From contig NZ_JAGSPM010000007.1 of NCBI RefSeq assembly GCF_018139645.1, positions 211,996 to 275,995 of the forward strand: a stretch of DNA of 64,000 bases, in the 5' to 3' direction. A program made the position numbers and the translations under genes. Under the pieces are notes generated by a model that worked only from the letters and a program-made list of their open reading frames with translations, searched no databases and was not told the DNA's origin. Every line of letters begins with the position of its first letter. Position 1 is the first letter of the stretch. Positions 1-10,400 of the stretch are shown here, in pieces. Source of the DNA: Affinundibacterium baiyunense (lineage in GTDB: Bacteria; Pseudomonadota; Gammaproteobacteria; Burkholderiales; Burkholderiaceae_D).

Positions 1-32
1 GAAAGCAGTTAGGACTTAGCCCACTATTCAAA

Positions 33-953
33 TTAAACGGGAATTTTTTGCATTAATTGCACCAGCAAATCCGCACTAGCATTCGTTTTATTATTGACTG
101 CTTTGATTGGACGCAGGCGATGGGCAATCACTGGAACCAATACTGCTTGAATGTCTTCGGGCAAGACATGATCTCGTCCTTCAATTGCTGCCCATGCTTT
201 CGATGCTTGTAATAATGCGATTGCAGCACGTGGGCTCATTCCTTCGGCAAACAGACCAGCTTCACGCGTGCTTTGTGCGATCTTTTGTAGGTAATCGACT
301 AAAGAGGACGAAGCATGAATATTTCGGATTGCATGTTGTATCACTTGTAATTCTTCAGGCTGCATAATTGCAGGTAAATTTTTCAACAGGCTGCGTCGAT
401 CTTCTCCTAATAATAATGCTCGTTCTGCAGCAGCATCGGGGTAACCTAAAGAAACGCACATCAAGAAACGATCAAGCTGTGATTCTGGTAGCGCAAACGT
501 ACCAACTTGGTGGGTTGGATTCTGCGTTGCGATAACAAAGAAAGGTTGGGGGAGTTGCCGAGTTTGTCCTTCCGCACTGACTTGTTGCTCTTCCATTGCC
601 TCTAATAAGGCTGATTGGGTTTTTGGTGTAGCGCGATTGATTTCGTCGGCAAGTAAAACTTGTGTGAAGATAGGGCCAGGGTGAAAAACAAATTGGCTTT
701 TTTCTCGTTCAAAAATCGAGACGCCAACCACATCCGTTGGCAGTAGATCAGACGTAAATTGTAAACGATTGAATTGAAGGCCTAAGGAAATCGCCAACGC
801 ATGTGCTAAGGTTGTTTTGCCGACACCGGGAACATCTTCGATTAATAAATGTCCACCACCTAATAAACATACTAAGGCTTGTTGAATTTGACGTTCTTTA
901 CCGATAATGACTTGGTTCAGTTGTTTTGCTACCTCATGGACTTTTGAAAACAT
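33..953 (-). CDS. MoxR-family AAA+ ATPase
   Basis: A 306-residue AAA+ ATPase of the MoxR family, cytoplasmic chaperone-like ATPases that usually act with a DUF58/VWA partner on a membrane or periplasmic client. Walker A is VPGVGKTT (residues 41-48), Walker B LLADE (100-104), followed by the family-typical INRATPKTQSALLEAMEE stretch; a sensor ATQNP and an arginine-rich C-terminal lid (MSPRAA) are visible. The open frame extends upstream to 1109, but I chose the ATG at 951-953: homology begins there, the length matches the family (about 300-330) and GGGAA lies about 7 nt upstream. The expected DUF58 and VWA genes would lie to the left, outside the window. It diverges from mshE. The client is unknown. 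Confidence 0.9.
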   Translation of the reverse strand: MFSKVHEVAKQLNQVIIGKERQIQQALVCLLGGGHLLIEDVPGVGKTTLAHALAISLGLQFNRLQFTSDLLPTDVVGVSIFEREKSQFVFHPGPIFTQVLLADEINRATPKTQSALLEAMEEQQVSAEGQTRQLPQPFFVIATQNPTHQVGTFALPESQLDRFLMCVSLGYPDAAAERALLLGEDRRSLLKNLPAIMQPEELQVIQHAIRNIHASSSLVDYLQKIAQSTREAGLFAEGMSPRAAIALLQASKAWAAIEGRDHVLPEDIQAVLVPVIAHRLRPIKAVNNKTNASADLLVQLMQKIPV

Positions 954-1168
954 GTGCTTTTCCCATAGAATCGTTGCATCAGATATCGCATATTGCATGA
1001 ATTGTGCAAGACTAGCACAGAGATGTATTTCTCCAAACCCTAAATCGTGGGGCAAAGTGGATAATGCTGGAATTGCACTCGAATGTAGTTGGCATAAAAA
1101 AGTGAACAACTAAAGAGTAGCTAAAGAGCTGCTAAAGAACAAATCGACAGTGTAGACCGAGGAAAAAA

Positions 1169-2875
1169 ATGGCAAGGCCAGAAAAAATTCGTTTAGGTGA
1201 AATTTTATTGCAGCAAAAACTGATGACCGAAGATCAGTTGCAGTTCGCCTTAGCTGAACAAAAACGTACAGGGCGCAAGTTAGGTCGTCTATTTGTTGAA
1301 AATCGCTTTGTGACAGAAGATCAGATCTCAGAAGCAATGGCGAAGCAATTAAATATCAGCTTCGTCAACTTAAAGCACTACAACATCAAACCAGATGTAG
1401 TTAAGAAACTGCCTGAGTTACAAGCGCGACGATTCAGGGCAATCGTTCTTGAACAACGCGATAACGGTTATCTCGTTGCGATGGTAGATCCTACGGACTT
1501 ATTTGCTTACGATGAAATTAGCCGTATTTTAAAAAGTAATATCTATCTTGCCGTAGTCAATGAAAATGATCTATTGGCAGCGATTGATAATCTATATAGA
1601 CACACCGAGGCGATTACCGATTTAGCACGTGAACTTGAACAAGAATTGGGCGATGCGAATGTTGATTTCGGTAGCATGGGCGCGACGGCCAGCTCCGAAG
1701 ATGCGCCAGTGGTAAAGCTGTTGCAATCGGTATTCGATGATGCGACCCAAGTTCGTGCCTCAGATATTCATATTGAACCGCAAGAAAAACGTCTACAAAT
1801 TCGTTTTCGTATTGACGGATCTTTACATCTGCAAACAGAAGCGGATATGAAAATTGCGGGTGCCTTGGCATTGCGCTTGAAACTCATTTCAGAATTAGAT
1901 ATTTCAGAGAAGCGCTTGCCACAAGACGGCAGATTCATCATCAAAGTGCGGCAGCAGCAGATCGATGTTCGTATTTCAACCATGCCGACGCAATATGGTG
2001 AATCGATCGTGATGCGTTTGCTCAATCAAAGTGGCGGTATTTTAAATTTAGACCGCATTGGTATGCCTGCGGATATGCTTGAGCGATTCCGTTCGATTAT
2101 CCAAAGGCCGAATGGTTTGGTGTTGGTGACAGGGCCAACCGGTAGCGGTAAGACAACCACTTTGTATGGTGCATTAGCGGAGTTAAATCGTGAAGACCGC
2201 AAGCTGATTACAGTAGAGGATCCTGTCGAATATCGCTTGCCTGGGATTAATCAAGTTCAGGTCAACGAGAAAATCGATCTAAGCTTTGCCAAAGTATTGC
2301 GCGCCTCGTTGCGTCAAGATCCTGATATCTTATTATTAGGTGAGATGCGCGATCAGGAAACCGCACAAATTGGTATGCGTGCGGCGATGACAGGCCATTT
2401 GGTGCTATCTACCTTGCATACCAATGATGCGATTAGCACACCAATACGCTTGTTAGATATGGGCGTACCGCGCTATATGATGGGGAGCTCTTTGCAAGCG
2501 GTATTGGCGCAACGCTTGGTCAGGGTGATTTGTGAGAGTTGTCGTGTTCCACATCAATTATCCCCGGCAGAACAAGAGTGGATGAGTGTGGATTTGCTCG
2601 ATGAAGCATTGAGTCAGGCACATTTTCATACTGGTCGTGGTTGTGGGCATTGTAATGGCACAGGATATCGCGGGCGTATGGGGGTTTATGAATTGTTAGA
2701 AATGACGAAGGCGGTAGTCGATGCCGCGCATAGCGAAGACAATGCGTATTTTATGGAAGTGGCGAAGCGTCAAATGAACGGTCGAACCTTGCGTAAGAAT
2801 GCGATCGATTTGGTGCTCAGTGGTGTGACTACGGTTAGTGAAGCGATGCGTATTAGTAATCAAATTGAAGAATAG
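1169..2875 (+). CDS. mshE: MSHA pilus assembly ATPase MshE with c-di-GMP-binding MshEN domain
   Basis: A 568-residue GspE/PilB-type secretion ATPase that powers extension of the MSHA pilus from the cytoplasmic face of the inner membrane. The N-terminus holds the two 24-residue MshEN motifs, starting RLGEILL at residue 8 and KLGRLFV at residue 37, separated by exactly five residues (KRTGR). This is the architecture known to bind c-di-GMP in Vibrio MshE. The ATPase core follows: Walker A GPTGSGKTT (about 322-330), Walker B-like LLGEMRD (about 388) and the His box STLHTND. A tetracysteine zinc site is formed by CESC (about 454) and CGHC (about 491). ATG preceded by GAGGA. The stop lies 8 nt before mshG. 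Pilus extension is therefore predicted to depend directly on c-di-GMP. Confidence 0.95.
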   Translation: MARPEKIRLGEILLQQKLMTEDQLQFALAEQKRTGRKLGRLFVENRFVTEDQISEAMAKQLNISFVNLKHYNIKPDVVKKLPELQARRFRAIVLEQRDNGYLVAMVDPTDLFAYDEISRILKSNIYLAVVNENDLLAAIDNLYRHTEAITDLARELEQELGDANVDFGSMGATASSEDAPVVKLLQSVFDDATQVRASDIHIEPQEKRLQIRFRIDGSLHLQTEADMKIAGALALRLKLISELDISEKRLPQDGRFIIKVRQQQIDVRISTMPTQYGESIVMRLLNQSGGILNLDRIGMPADMLERFRSIIQRPNGLVLVTGPTGSGKTTTLYGALAELNREDRKLITVEDPVEYRLPGINQVQVNEKIDLSFAKVLRASLRQDPDILLLGEMRDQETAQIGMRAAMTGHLVLSTLHTNDAISTPIRLLDMGVPRYMMGSSLQAVLAQRLVRVICESCRVPHQLSPAEQEWMSVDLLDEALSQAHFHTGRGCGHCNGTGYRGRMGVYELLEMTKAVVDAAHSEDNAYFMEVAKRQMNGRTLRKNAIDLVLSGVTTVSEAMRISNQIEE

Positions 2876-2883
2876 GCTAAGGC

Positions 2884-4113
2884 ATGCCATTTTTTGCTTA
2901 TAAAGCGCGAAATTCGCGCGGCGAATTAATTGAAGGCGTCATGGAAAGCGCGGACGCGGATGGTGTAGCGAAACAGCTATTCGGCATGGGCATATCGCCT
3001 ACGCAAATTGAATTGACAACGAATACCTCTGGTAACAAAGAACTCAATTGGTGGCAGAGTTTTTGGGAGAAGAAAGTTCAAGGTTTAGACGTGCAACTCT
3101 TTAGTCGTCAACTGCATACTTTAATACGCGCTGGTGTTCCGATTATGCGTGGATTAGCTGGGTTGCAAGAATCAGCGGTGAGTCGGGCTTTTCGTAGTGT
3201 GATTCAGGATTTGCGCGAGTCTTTAGATACCGGCCGCGAGTTGTCCGCGGCAATGCGTAGGCACCCCAAGGTGTTCTCGATGTTTTTTATTAGTATGGTT
3301 CGCGTTGGCGAAATGACGGGGCGCTTGGATACTATTTTTTTGCGCTTGTCTGAGCACATGGAATTTGAACGAGAGATGCGCAATCGTGTTAAAACTGCAT
3401 TGCGTTATCCGATGTTTGTGATGATCGTGATGTTAGTTGCGATCATTATCGTAAATATTTTTGTGATTCCTGCGTTTGCCAAAGTGTTTGCTGGCTTTAA
3501 TGCTGAGTTGCCTCTGATGACGCGCTTTTTGCTGAACATGTCTGAGTTTTTTGTTGATTACTGGATTTTGCTATTTGGAATCAGTCTCGGTGCAGCAATC
3601 CTGTTCAAAAATTTTATTTCTACAGTTGCTGGTCGGTTTTGGTGGGATCGACAAATATTGCAATTCCCGATATTTGGACGCATCGTATTAAAGGCGACGC
3701 TAGCACGATTCGCTCGTAGTTTTGCTTTATCAAGCAAGAGCGGCGTTCCTATCGTGCAAGCATTAACCGTAGTTTCTAGTACCGTTGATAATACCTATAT
3801 CGCAAGTCACGTCGATCAAATGCGAGAAGGTGTAGAGCGCGGCGATAGTATTTTAAGAACGGCTTCGGCAAGTGGCGTATTTACACCAGTCGTGTTGCAA
3901 ATGATTGCGGTCGGCGAAGAAACCGGTGCCTTAGATGAGTTGATGGACGAAATTGCGCTGATGTATGAAGGTGAAGTTGAGTATGAACTCAAGAATTTAT
4001 CTGCAAACATAGAACCGATTTTGATTGTTTCTTTGGGCGTGATGGTATTGATATTGGCACTGGGTATCTTCTTACCGATTTGGGATCTTGGTCGTGTCGC
4101 ACTGCAGAAATAG
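2884..4113 (+). CDS. mshG: MSHA inner-membrane platform protein MshG
   Basis: A 409-residue GspF/PilC-family polytopic inner-membrane protein, the platform on which the assembly ATPase acts. It opens with the family-typical FFAYKARNSRGELIEG. Two repeated GspF domains are visible, each with SRQLHTLIRAGVPI / SSKSGVPIVQAL followed by a VGEMTGRLD / VGEETGALDELM motif. Hydrophobic segments lie around residues 178-198, 220-240 and the C-terminal 370-395. The length is normal (about 400-410). It is 8 nt downstream of mshE and presumably translationally linked to it. No mshF or mshB follows, unlike in Vibrio; the next gene is the pilin after about 200 nt. Confidence 0.94.
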   Translation: MPFFAYKARNSRGELIEGVMESADADGVAKQLFGMGISPTQIELTTNTSGNKELNWWQSFWEKKVQGLDVQLFSRQLHTLIRAGVPIMRGLAGLQESAVSRAFRSVIQDLRESLDTGRELSAAMRRHPKVFSMFFISMVRVGEMTGRLDTIFLRLSEHMEFEREMRNRVKTALRYPMFVMIVMLVAIIIVNIFVIPAFAKVFAGFNAELPLMTRFLLNMSEFFVDYWILLFGISLGAAILFKNFISTVAGRFWWDRQILQFPIFGRIVLKATLARFARSFALSSKSGVPIVQALTVVSSTVDNTYIASHVDQMREGVERGDSILRTASASGVFTPVVLQMIAVGEETGALDELMDEIALMYEGEVEYELKNLSANIEPILIVSLGVMVLILALGIFLPIWDLGRVALQK

Positions 4114-4172
4114 TGATGCAATAATACTGTGTTCGGTATTTGTCACGTGGCTTTGCGATTTATCGTAGAGGA

Positions 4173-4200
4173 TTTATCAAAAAGTTTGTTATGATATAAG
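4173..4200 (+). promoter_or_regulatory. candidate sigma-70 promoter upstream of mshA
   Basis: The 204-nt gap between mshG and mshA contains TATAAG (4195-4200, 5/6 to the -10 consensus) with TTTATC (4173-4178, about half of the -35 consensus) 16 nt upstream. A separate promoter for the major pilin would make sense because much more pilin than assembly protein is needed. Seen: the hexamers; inferred: the function. Confidence 0.3.
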
Positions 4201-4317
4201 AGCACATGTCAAACAATGAAACTTTATCAAAGTGGTATTGCAGATTTTGTGAATGAGTCGAAATAATAGCAAGAAGTATTTAAATAGTTAGATTGAAATA
4301 ACTGATTGGAAAAAGCA

Positions 4318-4776
4318 ATGAAAAAGACGCAAACTGGTTTTACTTTAATTGAATTGATCGTCGTGATTACGATTTTGGCATTGCTCTCCGCCTATGCATT
4401 GCCAAGATTTGCCTCTTTGCAGACAGAAGCGCGTATCGCCAAGATGAATGGTGCATTGGCCTCACTAAAATCAGGTGCCGCTTTGGCACGTTCGATACAA
4501 TTGACGCAGCAACTTGCCCCTAATACTTCTGTCGTGATGGAAGGCGCAACAATTCCAATGGCGAACGGATACCCAACAACTGCCTTAACTGGTATTCCAG
4601 TTGCAGCAGGTTTATCCACACCTGACTTCGTATTGACGGTAACTTCTGCAACGGTATTTCGCGTGTCAGCGGATGCTAATCATCCTAACTGTGCTGTAAC
4701 TTACACAGTTCCAGCCGCTGCGGGTTCGCCACCGACTTACAATGCCACAGGATTGACGGCAGCAAACTGCGCTTAA
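4318..4776 (+). CDS. mshA: MSHA major pilin MshA
   Basis: A 152-residue type IVa-like prepilin, the probable major subunit of the MSHA pilus. The leader MKKTQTG is cut before F8 (G|FTLIEL), and the conserved Glu5 of the mature protein lies in FTLIELIVVITILALLSAYALPRF, the hydrophobic N-terminal helix used for polymerisation. Two cysteines near the C-terminus (NCAV and ANCA) can form the usual disulfide loop. I chose the ATG at 4318: GGA lies 7 nt upstream and the short leader fits. A TTG start at 4306 would add only four residues. It sits between the assembly genes and the minor pilins. Pre-pilin peptidase (PilD) is not encoded in this window. Confidence 0.92.
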   Translation: MKKTQTGFTLIELIVVITILALLSAYALPRFASLQTEARIAKMNGALASLKSGAALARSIQLTQQLAPNTSVVMEGATIPMANGYPTTALTGIPVAAGLSTPDFVLTVTSATVFRVSADANHPNCAVTYTVPAAAGSPPTYNATGLTAANCA

Positions 4777-4815
4777 TTACTTTGCTATAGATGTTCTAGT
4801 CTGTTTTGAGTCTCG

Positions 4816-4848
4816 ATTGAAATTAGCTTAATCCGAATTTCAATTTTC
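4816..4848 (+). terminator. weak hairpin after mshA (possible attenuator)
   Basis: ATTGAAATT (4816-4824) pairs perfectly with AATTTCAAT (4836-4844), followed by a short T-rich run. The stem is A/T-rich, so termination would be partial. That could raise mshA mRNA relative to the minor pilins downstream. Function inferred only. Confidence 0.35.
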
Positions 4849-4951
4849 ATTTGTAAAAATTTTGTTAACGATTTATACAAGAAGAATTCAGAACAGACTT
4901 TCTTCCGCATTCGGTGTCATTTATTTTTCTGCTTAAATTGATTGCCTTCTT

Positions 4952-5476
4952 ATGCGAAATTTTTTGCCCATCATTACAAACACATTTACAAGCACATGCA
5001 GAACCAGATTCAATCACGGCTTTACGATGGTCGAGTTGATTTTAGTGCTGGTTGTATTTGGTATTCTCTCCGCGATTGCGCTTCCTCGGTTTTCAGATCG
5101 AGTTGATTTTGATGCTCGCGGTTTTTTTGATCAAACCCAAAACATGATTCGTTTCGCGCAAAAGACGGCGATTGCGCAGCGTCGTCCAGTTTGGGTGCAA
5201 ATCGGTCAAGCAGATGGCGTAATTTGCCTAACGTATGTGCAAGTGAACGCGAATTGTCAGAACGACGCTGGCGCTCCTGTAATGAGCCCTGGCGAGCAGA
5301 ATTGGTTTCGCAGAACCGCTCCCGCCGATGTAAGTTTTGGTGCAGGTGCTGTATTTTCATTCAACGCCTTGGGCCAACCCAATCCGAATAGTGCGCAAAC
5401 GGTTAGCTTATTTCAGAATGCAACGCTAGCCGTCGGAACAATTCGTGTAGAAGCTGAGACCGGTTATGTACATTAG
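4952..5476 (+). CDS. mshC: MSHA minor prepilin MshC-like
   Basis: A 174-residue GspH/FimT-type minor prepilin. After a 23-residue leader ending in NHG the methylase/peptidase motif FTMVELILVLVVFGILSAIALPRF is clear. The next segment, FFDQTQNMIRFAQKTAIAQRRPVWVQI, is typical of MshC and FimT minor pilins, which prime pilus assembly. The C-terminal half is Gly/Ala/Asn-rich. The start at ATG 4952 has no clear Shine-Dalgarno; it is kept because no other start keeps the leader. It overlaps the next prepilin by 11 nt, so C and D are probably translationally coupled. Confidence 0.88.
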   Translation: MRNFLPIITNTFTSTCRTRFNHGFTMVELILVLVVFGILSAIALPRFSDRVDFDARGFFDQTQNMIRFAQKTAIAQRRPVWVQIGQADGVICLTYVQVNANCQNDAGAPVMSPGEQNWFRRTAPADVSFGAGAVFSFNALGQPNPNSAQTVSLFQNATLAVGTIRVEAETGYVH

Positions 5477-6035
5477 AACTCAGCTTACTAATGCAAGGCT
5501 AATCAACGCCCGACAAGTTGGCGTCACGCTTGTGGAATTAATCTTGTTCATTTTAATTGTGAGTGTTGCCGTAATTGGGGTGACGCGAATCATGAACTTA
5601 ACTAGCGTGGCGAGTACCGATCCTTTACGTGAAAAGCAAGCACTGGCGATTGCCGAGTCATTATTGGAAGAGGTGCAGTTACAGGCATTTACCTATTGTG
5701 ATCCGGATGACGCTAACGCGATGACTGCGAACAATCCAGCTGGCTGTGCGACCAGCGTACAAGGATTGGGGCCAACTGCAGGCGAGACACGATATGGCTC
5801 ACCGCGATTTGATAATGTTGGCGATTATCATAACTTCGAGATGACACCGGCTGATCCGATTAAAGATATTCAAGGACAAGCCATTGTGGGATTGGGAGGC
5901 TATAGTGCAAGCGTGCAAGAAACAGAAGACTTAGGCGGCGATCGTATCCGTATTGATGTTACTGTTAGTGTTGATAATTTAAGCGTCAGTTTGACTGGTT
6001 ACCGTTATCGTTACGCGCCTAGAGCGACGCCTTGA
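5466..6035 (+). CDS. mshD: MSHA minor prepilin MshD-like
   Basis: A 189-residue minor prepilin. The leader ends ARQVG and is followed by VTLVELILFILIVSVAVIGVTRIM. The conserved mature Glu5 is present, although position 1 is Val rather than the usual Phe. The segment REKQALAIAESLLEEVQLQAF is characteristic of MshD/PilV-type minor pilins. A cysteine pair (YCDPDD and GCATS) can form a disulfide. It overlaps mshC by 11 nt and ends 1 nt before mshO. Assignment rests on order and the LAIAESLLEE motif. Confidence 0.88.
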   Translation: MYIRTQLTNARLINARQVGVTLVELILFILIVSVAVIGVTRIMNLTSVASTDPLREKQALAIAESLLEEVQLQAFTYCDPDDANAMTANNPAGCATSVQGLGPTAGETRYGSPRFDNVGDYHNFEMTPADPIKDIQGQAIVGLGGYSASVQETEDLGGDRIRIDVTVSVDNLSVSLTGYRYRYAPRATP

Positions 6036-6036
6036 T

Positions 6037-6870
6037 ATGCATTTTTCTATTTCTACTGATCAGCGCGGTTTTACCTTGGTTGAAGCGATCATTGTGATCG
6101 TGATTACGGGGATTTTGGCGGTTGTTGCCGCGAGTTTTATTAGCCGACCAATTGAGCAATATCGCGATTTGAGTCGACGTGCAGAACTCACAGAAAGCGC
6201 GAATTCCGCAATTCGGCGCATGTCACGCGATTTGCATTTGGCATTACCAAATAGTGTGCGCCAAGCCGATACGACTTGCGTTGAATTTTTGATCACCAAA
6301 GATGGTGGTCGTTATCGTGCTGCCGAACCTGGTAATGTCATGCAGTTTGATAGTACTTCTGGTACAAAGTTTGATGTGATTGGTCCATTGAATAGCGCGC
6401 CACAAGTAGGTGATTTTATTGTGGTGTACAACTTAGGTATACCCGGTGCCGATGCCTATCAGGCGAGTTATCGCGGAATTGTAGGTGCAGATTCTACAAA
6501 TGCCACGATCAATTTAAGTACAGCTATCCAAAATCCGATCGAGTCTCCGGCTAAACGATTTTTCGTGTTGCCAGGGGCGAGTCCGGCGGTTAGCTTTGTT
6601 TGTCAAGGAGTTGGAAGTGATAACGGTAATGGAACTGGTCGTCTTTATCGTGTGTCAAATTACGCGATTGTGCCGGCATTAGGTACATGCCCTGTGCTCC
6701 CTGAAGATACAACTCAACCACTGCTGGCAGAACACTTGTCAAGTTGCAGTTTTAATTATTCCAGTGGCGTCACCGAGCGTAGTGCTGTGCTATCGATTAG
6801 CTTGGGATTGTTGCGCTCGGGTGAGTCGGTCAATTTATATCAGGATGTGAACATCAGCAATGTGCCATAA
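6037..6870 (+). CDS. mshO: MSHA minor prepilin MshO-like
   Basis: A 277-residue, PilW/GspJ-like large minor prepilin. The leader MHFSISTDQRG is followed by FTLVEAIIVIVITGILAVVAASFI with the mature Glu5. The region after the helix, RRAELTESANSAIRRMSRDLHLALPNSVR, is diagnostic of MshO. The globular part has four cysteines, including SCSFNY near the end. It starts 1 nt after the mshD stop and overlaps mshP by 11 nt, placing it in the coupled minor-pilin block C-D-O-P. Confidence 0.88.
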   Translation: MHFSISTDQRGFTLVEAIIVIVITGILAVVAASFISRPIEQYRDLSRRAELTESANSAIRRMSRDLHLALPNSVRQADTTCVEFLITKDGGRYRAAEPGNVMQFDSTSGTKFDVIGPLNSAPQVGDFIVVYNLGIPGADAYQASYRGIVGADSTNATINLSTAIQNPIESPAKRFFVLPGASPAVSFVCQGVGSDNGNGTGRLYRVSNYAIVPALGTCPVLPEDTTQPLLAEHLSSCSFNYSSGVTERSAVLSISLGLLRSGESVNLYQDVNISNVP

Positions 6871-7384
6871 GGTGTTAAATCAGTTGAAAAGCCGACCGTC
6901 TGCTAAGTTGCTACCAAAATTAGCAGCTCGCGGTTTTTCTTTGGTATCGGCTATTTTTTTGTTAGTGATTTTGGCTGCATTAGGGATATTTATGCTGTCG
7001 ATTTATACCTCGCAACGCACGATTTCGAACCAAGATGTTCGAGGTGTGTTGGCTTATCAAGCAGCAAAGGCGGGTATTGAAGCGGCTACCTTTGCGATAT
7101 TAGCTCCCGAGAATGCCGCAGTTGTGAATAGCATTTTTAACGGCTGTACTGCGGGAATGACCGCACCAACCTTGGATGGTGCATTAAGTGGATTTAATGT
7201 GACGATTGATTGTCAGCTTACACCAGTGAATGAGGGCGGGAATAAGATACGTGTGTATCAAATAACTTCTACAGCGCGTTCTGGCAATGCTTCTACGAAT
7301 GACTTCGTTGAGCGGCAAATTTCTGCAAGTATTAGTACTTGCAGAGTTGGCGTCGATGGTTTGGCGACAGATCCACCGTGTTAA
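6860..7384 (+). CDS. mshP: MSHA biogenesis protein MshP-like
   Basis: A 174-residue PilX-like minor pilin. It has an atypical N-terminus: a positively charged leader ending LAARG is followed by FSLVSAIFLLVILAALGIFMLSIYTSQ. The conserved mature Glu5 is replaced by Ser, as in the MshP/PilX group. The segment GVLAYQAAKAGIEAATF is typical of MshP. Start at ATG 6860, inside the end of mshO; a GTG four codons later (6872) is possible. It is the last small prepilin before the tip-type protein MshQ. Confidence 0.85.
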   Translation: MCHKVLNQLKSRPSAKLLPKLAARGFSLVSAIFLLVILAALGIFMLSIYTSQRTISNQDVRGVLAYQAAKAGIEAATFAILAPENAAVVNSIFNGCTAGMTAPTLDGALSGFNVTIDCQLTPVNEGGNKIRVYQITSTARSGNASTNDFVERQISASISTCRVGVDGLATDPPC

Positions 7385-7462
7385 TAAAATTATTTTTGAT
7401 GAATTTGTTTGAATCTGTTTGAATCTGTTTTTTAGTAAAAAGTGAATTTTTTAGGCTTAAAA

Positions 7463-10400
7463 ATGAGTAAGCAAACGCATGATCAATTACTTCAATCCTA
7501 TGCCAGAATTTACTGGATTTTTTGCCTGTCTTTCTTAGTCACTATCATTGGTTTTTCTACGCATGAAGTGCGTGCGCAAACAACCATAGAATTTAATAGC
7601 ACAGGTGGAACGAACGCAACGAATGGCCTGCATTTTTACATAGATAGATCGAGCAAGATACAAGTGCGACGTTTGAATAATACTGGTCAAGTTTATAGCC
7701 CGACTGCCTTACCGCAAACCAATCCGAATAGCTTAGATAATGGTGTGTTCATTCGTGCCAATAAGTTGTTATATGGACCATCACACACCGTCAGCACCTT
7801 TAACCCAAGTGGTGGCATGTATAACACTTACAGTATTTCAGCGGCATTACCTGCCAATCCCGCTATTCCTGGTGTCCAGCAAAGAGCGACAAGTTTATTG
7901 GGGATTAATAGTGGTCCTCAGGTTTCGATTTTGTGGAAGTACACCACGCCATTTGATTTTTTAACGGCAGAAGTTACTTTAACGATTCCGGCAACTTATC
8001 CAGTTAGTGCATCTAATCCGGTTCGTTATTACCATGTGTTTGACACTTATCTCGGTGGTAGCGATAGTGGTTGTGGTGTGAATGTCGTTGGTACTTATAG
8101 AATTGTGGGAACTTACTCTAGTCTGGGTGGTGCTAATCCTTGCCCAACCAGCACCGCATTACCAACGGCCGGAACTATCGTGGAGTCTTTCCGTGAACGG
8201 GCACCACCAACGCCGCCACCTGGCGGTAGCACTGTCAGCAATTTTAGTAGTTACTGTGCTGCGGGTTGGAATACATTTTTTGCCAACGGTTCTCCTCATT
8301 GTTCCATTCAACAATTAACACGGCCAGATTTATTACCGGGTGCAACGACCGGTGCATTGAGCAACACCATTACAACGACCCTGCAAGATACAGGGATAGG
8401 CATAGCCTATGATTTTACCGCGCCCGGTGTGTACACCTTCAGTTATGATTTTGTGATTGGATCGACCGTGGTACCGGATTACGATCATATCGAAATTCGT
8501 CATGATGGCAGTGCAACGCAATGTCCAGAACCAGTTCAAGTGCTTGCCTGTACTTCTGCTATCGTTCCGTGCCCAGATTTGAATATTGTGAATACGGGTA
8601 CGTTAACTGGATCTATTTCTTTTTCTCCTACCGCAACTGGAACGACCTGGACGCCGTCGACTTTTTCTTTGGGATCGGCTGCTAGCATCGCGAATCTCGT
8701 TCTTCAAGCCAATGCTGCCTCTGCTGGCACATACACGATGTTCGCTAGTGGTTTGAGTAAATTACCGCTGAATGGTACGCGCTGTGTAGTGAATGGTGTA
8801 GCGCAAGCAAGTTGCCAAATAACGATAGCCAATACACCTTGTGTTGCTAAATTCGAGTGTATGGAAACTGGTGAGACTTACCAAAACTCAGTACCTGCAA
8901 CCAATCGCAATCCGCTCTACACGAAGTTGGTCAATACGGGCTTTCGTTTTGATGTTTTAGCTCTGCAAGCATCTGGCGCGCTTGCCAACACCTATACAGG
9001 AAATGTCGTTGTTGAACTCTACGATAAAACGAGTGCGGCATCGTGTTCCGCTATAACGCCAATCGCATCACAAAATTTAACTTTTGCTGCGGCAGACAAT
9101 GGTAGAAAAACACTCACTGCAGATTTGCTGCTTGCCAGAGCCTACAAACATGTGGGATGTCGAGTGCGTGAAAGCGCAGGCGCTTCACCCGTGACGGCTT
9201 GTTCGTCGGATGGATTCTCGGTGCGTCCGACCAGTTTCACGACGATCACTTCCAATGCGAATGCAGATGCAGCGGGGAATAATCCAACAGCAACGCCAAT
9301 CATCACTGCTGGTGCGAACTTTAGCTTAACCGCAAATACAGGTGTCGTTGGTTACGATGGCACGCCAAAAGTGAATCCTGCTTTAATCGAGTGGTTGAAT
9401 GTTCCGTCCGTGATCAATGGCGGTAGACCAGCACCTGGCACTGGAAATTTGACTGGAGAATTTACGCTTGCAGCTAATTCATTAAACGGAAATGGTGCTG
9501 CAGGTAGTGAATTTAAGTATGACGAGGTTGGCTATTTTAGGTTTAAACCACGCGGCGTCTATGACGACACTTTCGTTAGCAGTTCTGGATCAGCTGACGT
9601 GGCGAGTGGTGACTGTACGAATGACACATCGAATAGCCTGGTTGGTGGTAAGTATGGATGTCAGTTCGCCAACCTCGCATCAACGAATTATTTTGGTCGA
9701 TTTATTCCTCATCACTTTTTAATTAGTGGCGCGGCTGTTGTTGAAGCCTGCACGTCCGCCACAGCATTCACCTATTTTGGACAAGATGGATTCACCACTA
9801 ATTTCACAATGACTGCGCAAAACAGCACGAATACGACGACGCAAAATTACACCAGCGTTTATGCAAAATTTGTTCCTACAGTCTATGCAAATTACGCATT
9901 CACAATCAGCGGTGCTCCTGCTGGTGCAGTGTTAAGCTCTGGCGCGACAGCGCCGACCGGTACATGGCTTAGTGGCACGCTAAATGCGTCAGCAAAGCAT
10001 CAAATCTCTCGACCAACCGCATTATCAAATGAAACTTTGATCGATGTCTTGGCTAATCCAAGTGATGGCGAGGTTCCCGCAAGTACTGCAGTTTTACTCG
10101 GAAAGAGTTTACAACGCTATGGACGTTTGAGATTGCAAAGTGCTTACGGTTCAGAGATGTTGGATTTACCTGTGCCATTTTTTGCTGAATATCGAATCGC
10201 TGATCAATGGCGAAGAAATAGTGATGATAGTTGTACGCTTATTGTTGCACCAAGCTCAGGTAACGGTTTGATTTTTTATAGTCCAGAAACGGCAACGAAT
10301 AAATTAAGTGCAGGAGAAACCATTGCGACAGTGAGTGCGACAGGGAAGTTGGTTGCTGGTCAGAGTCAGTTAAAGTTTTCTAAACCTGGCTTAGGTAATA

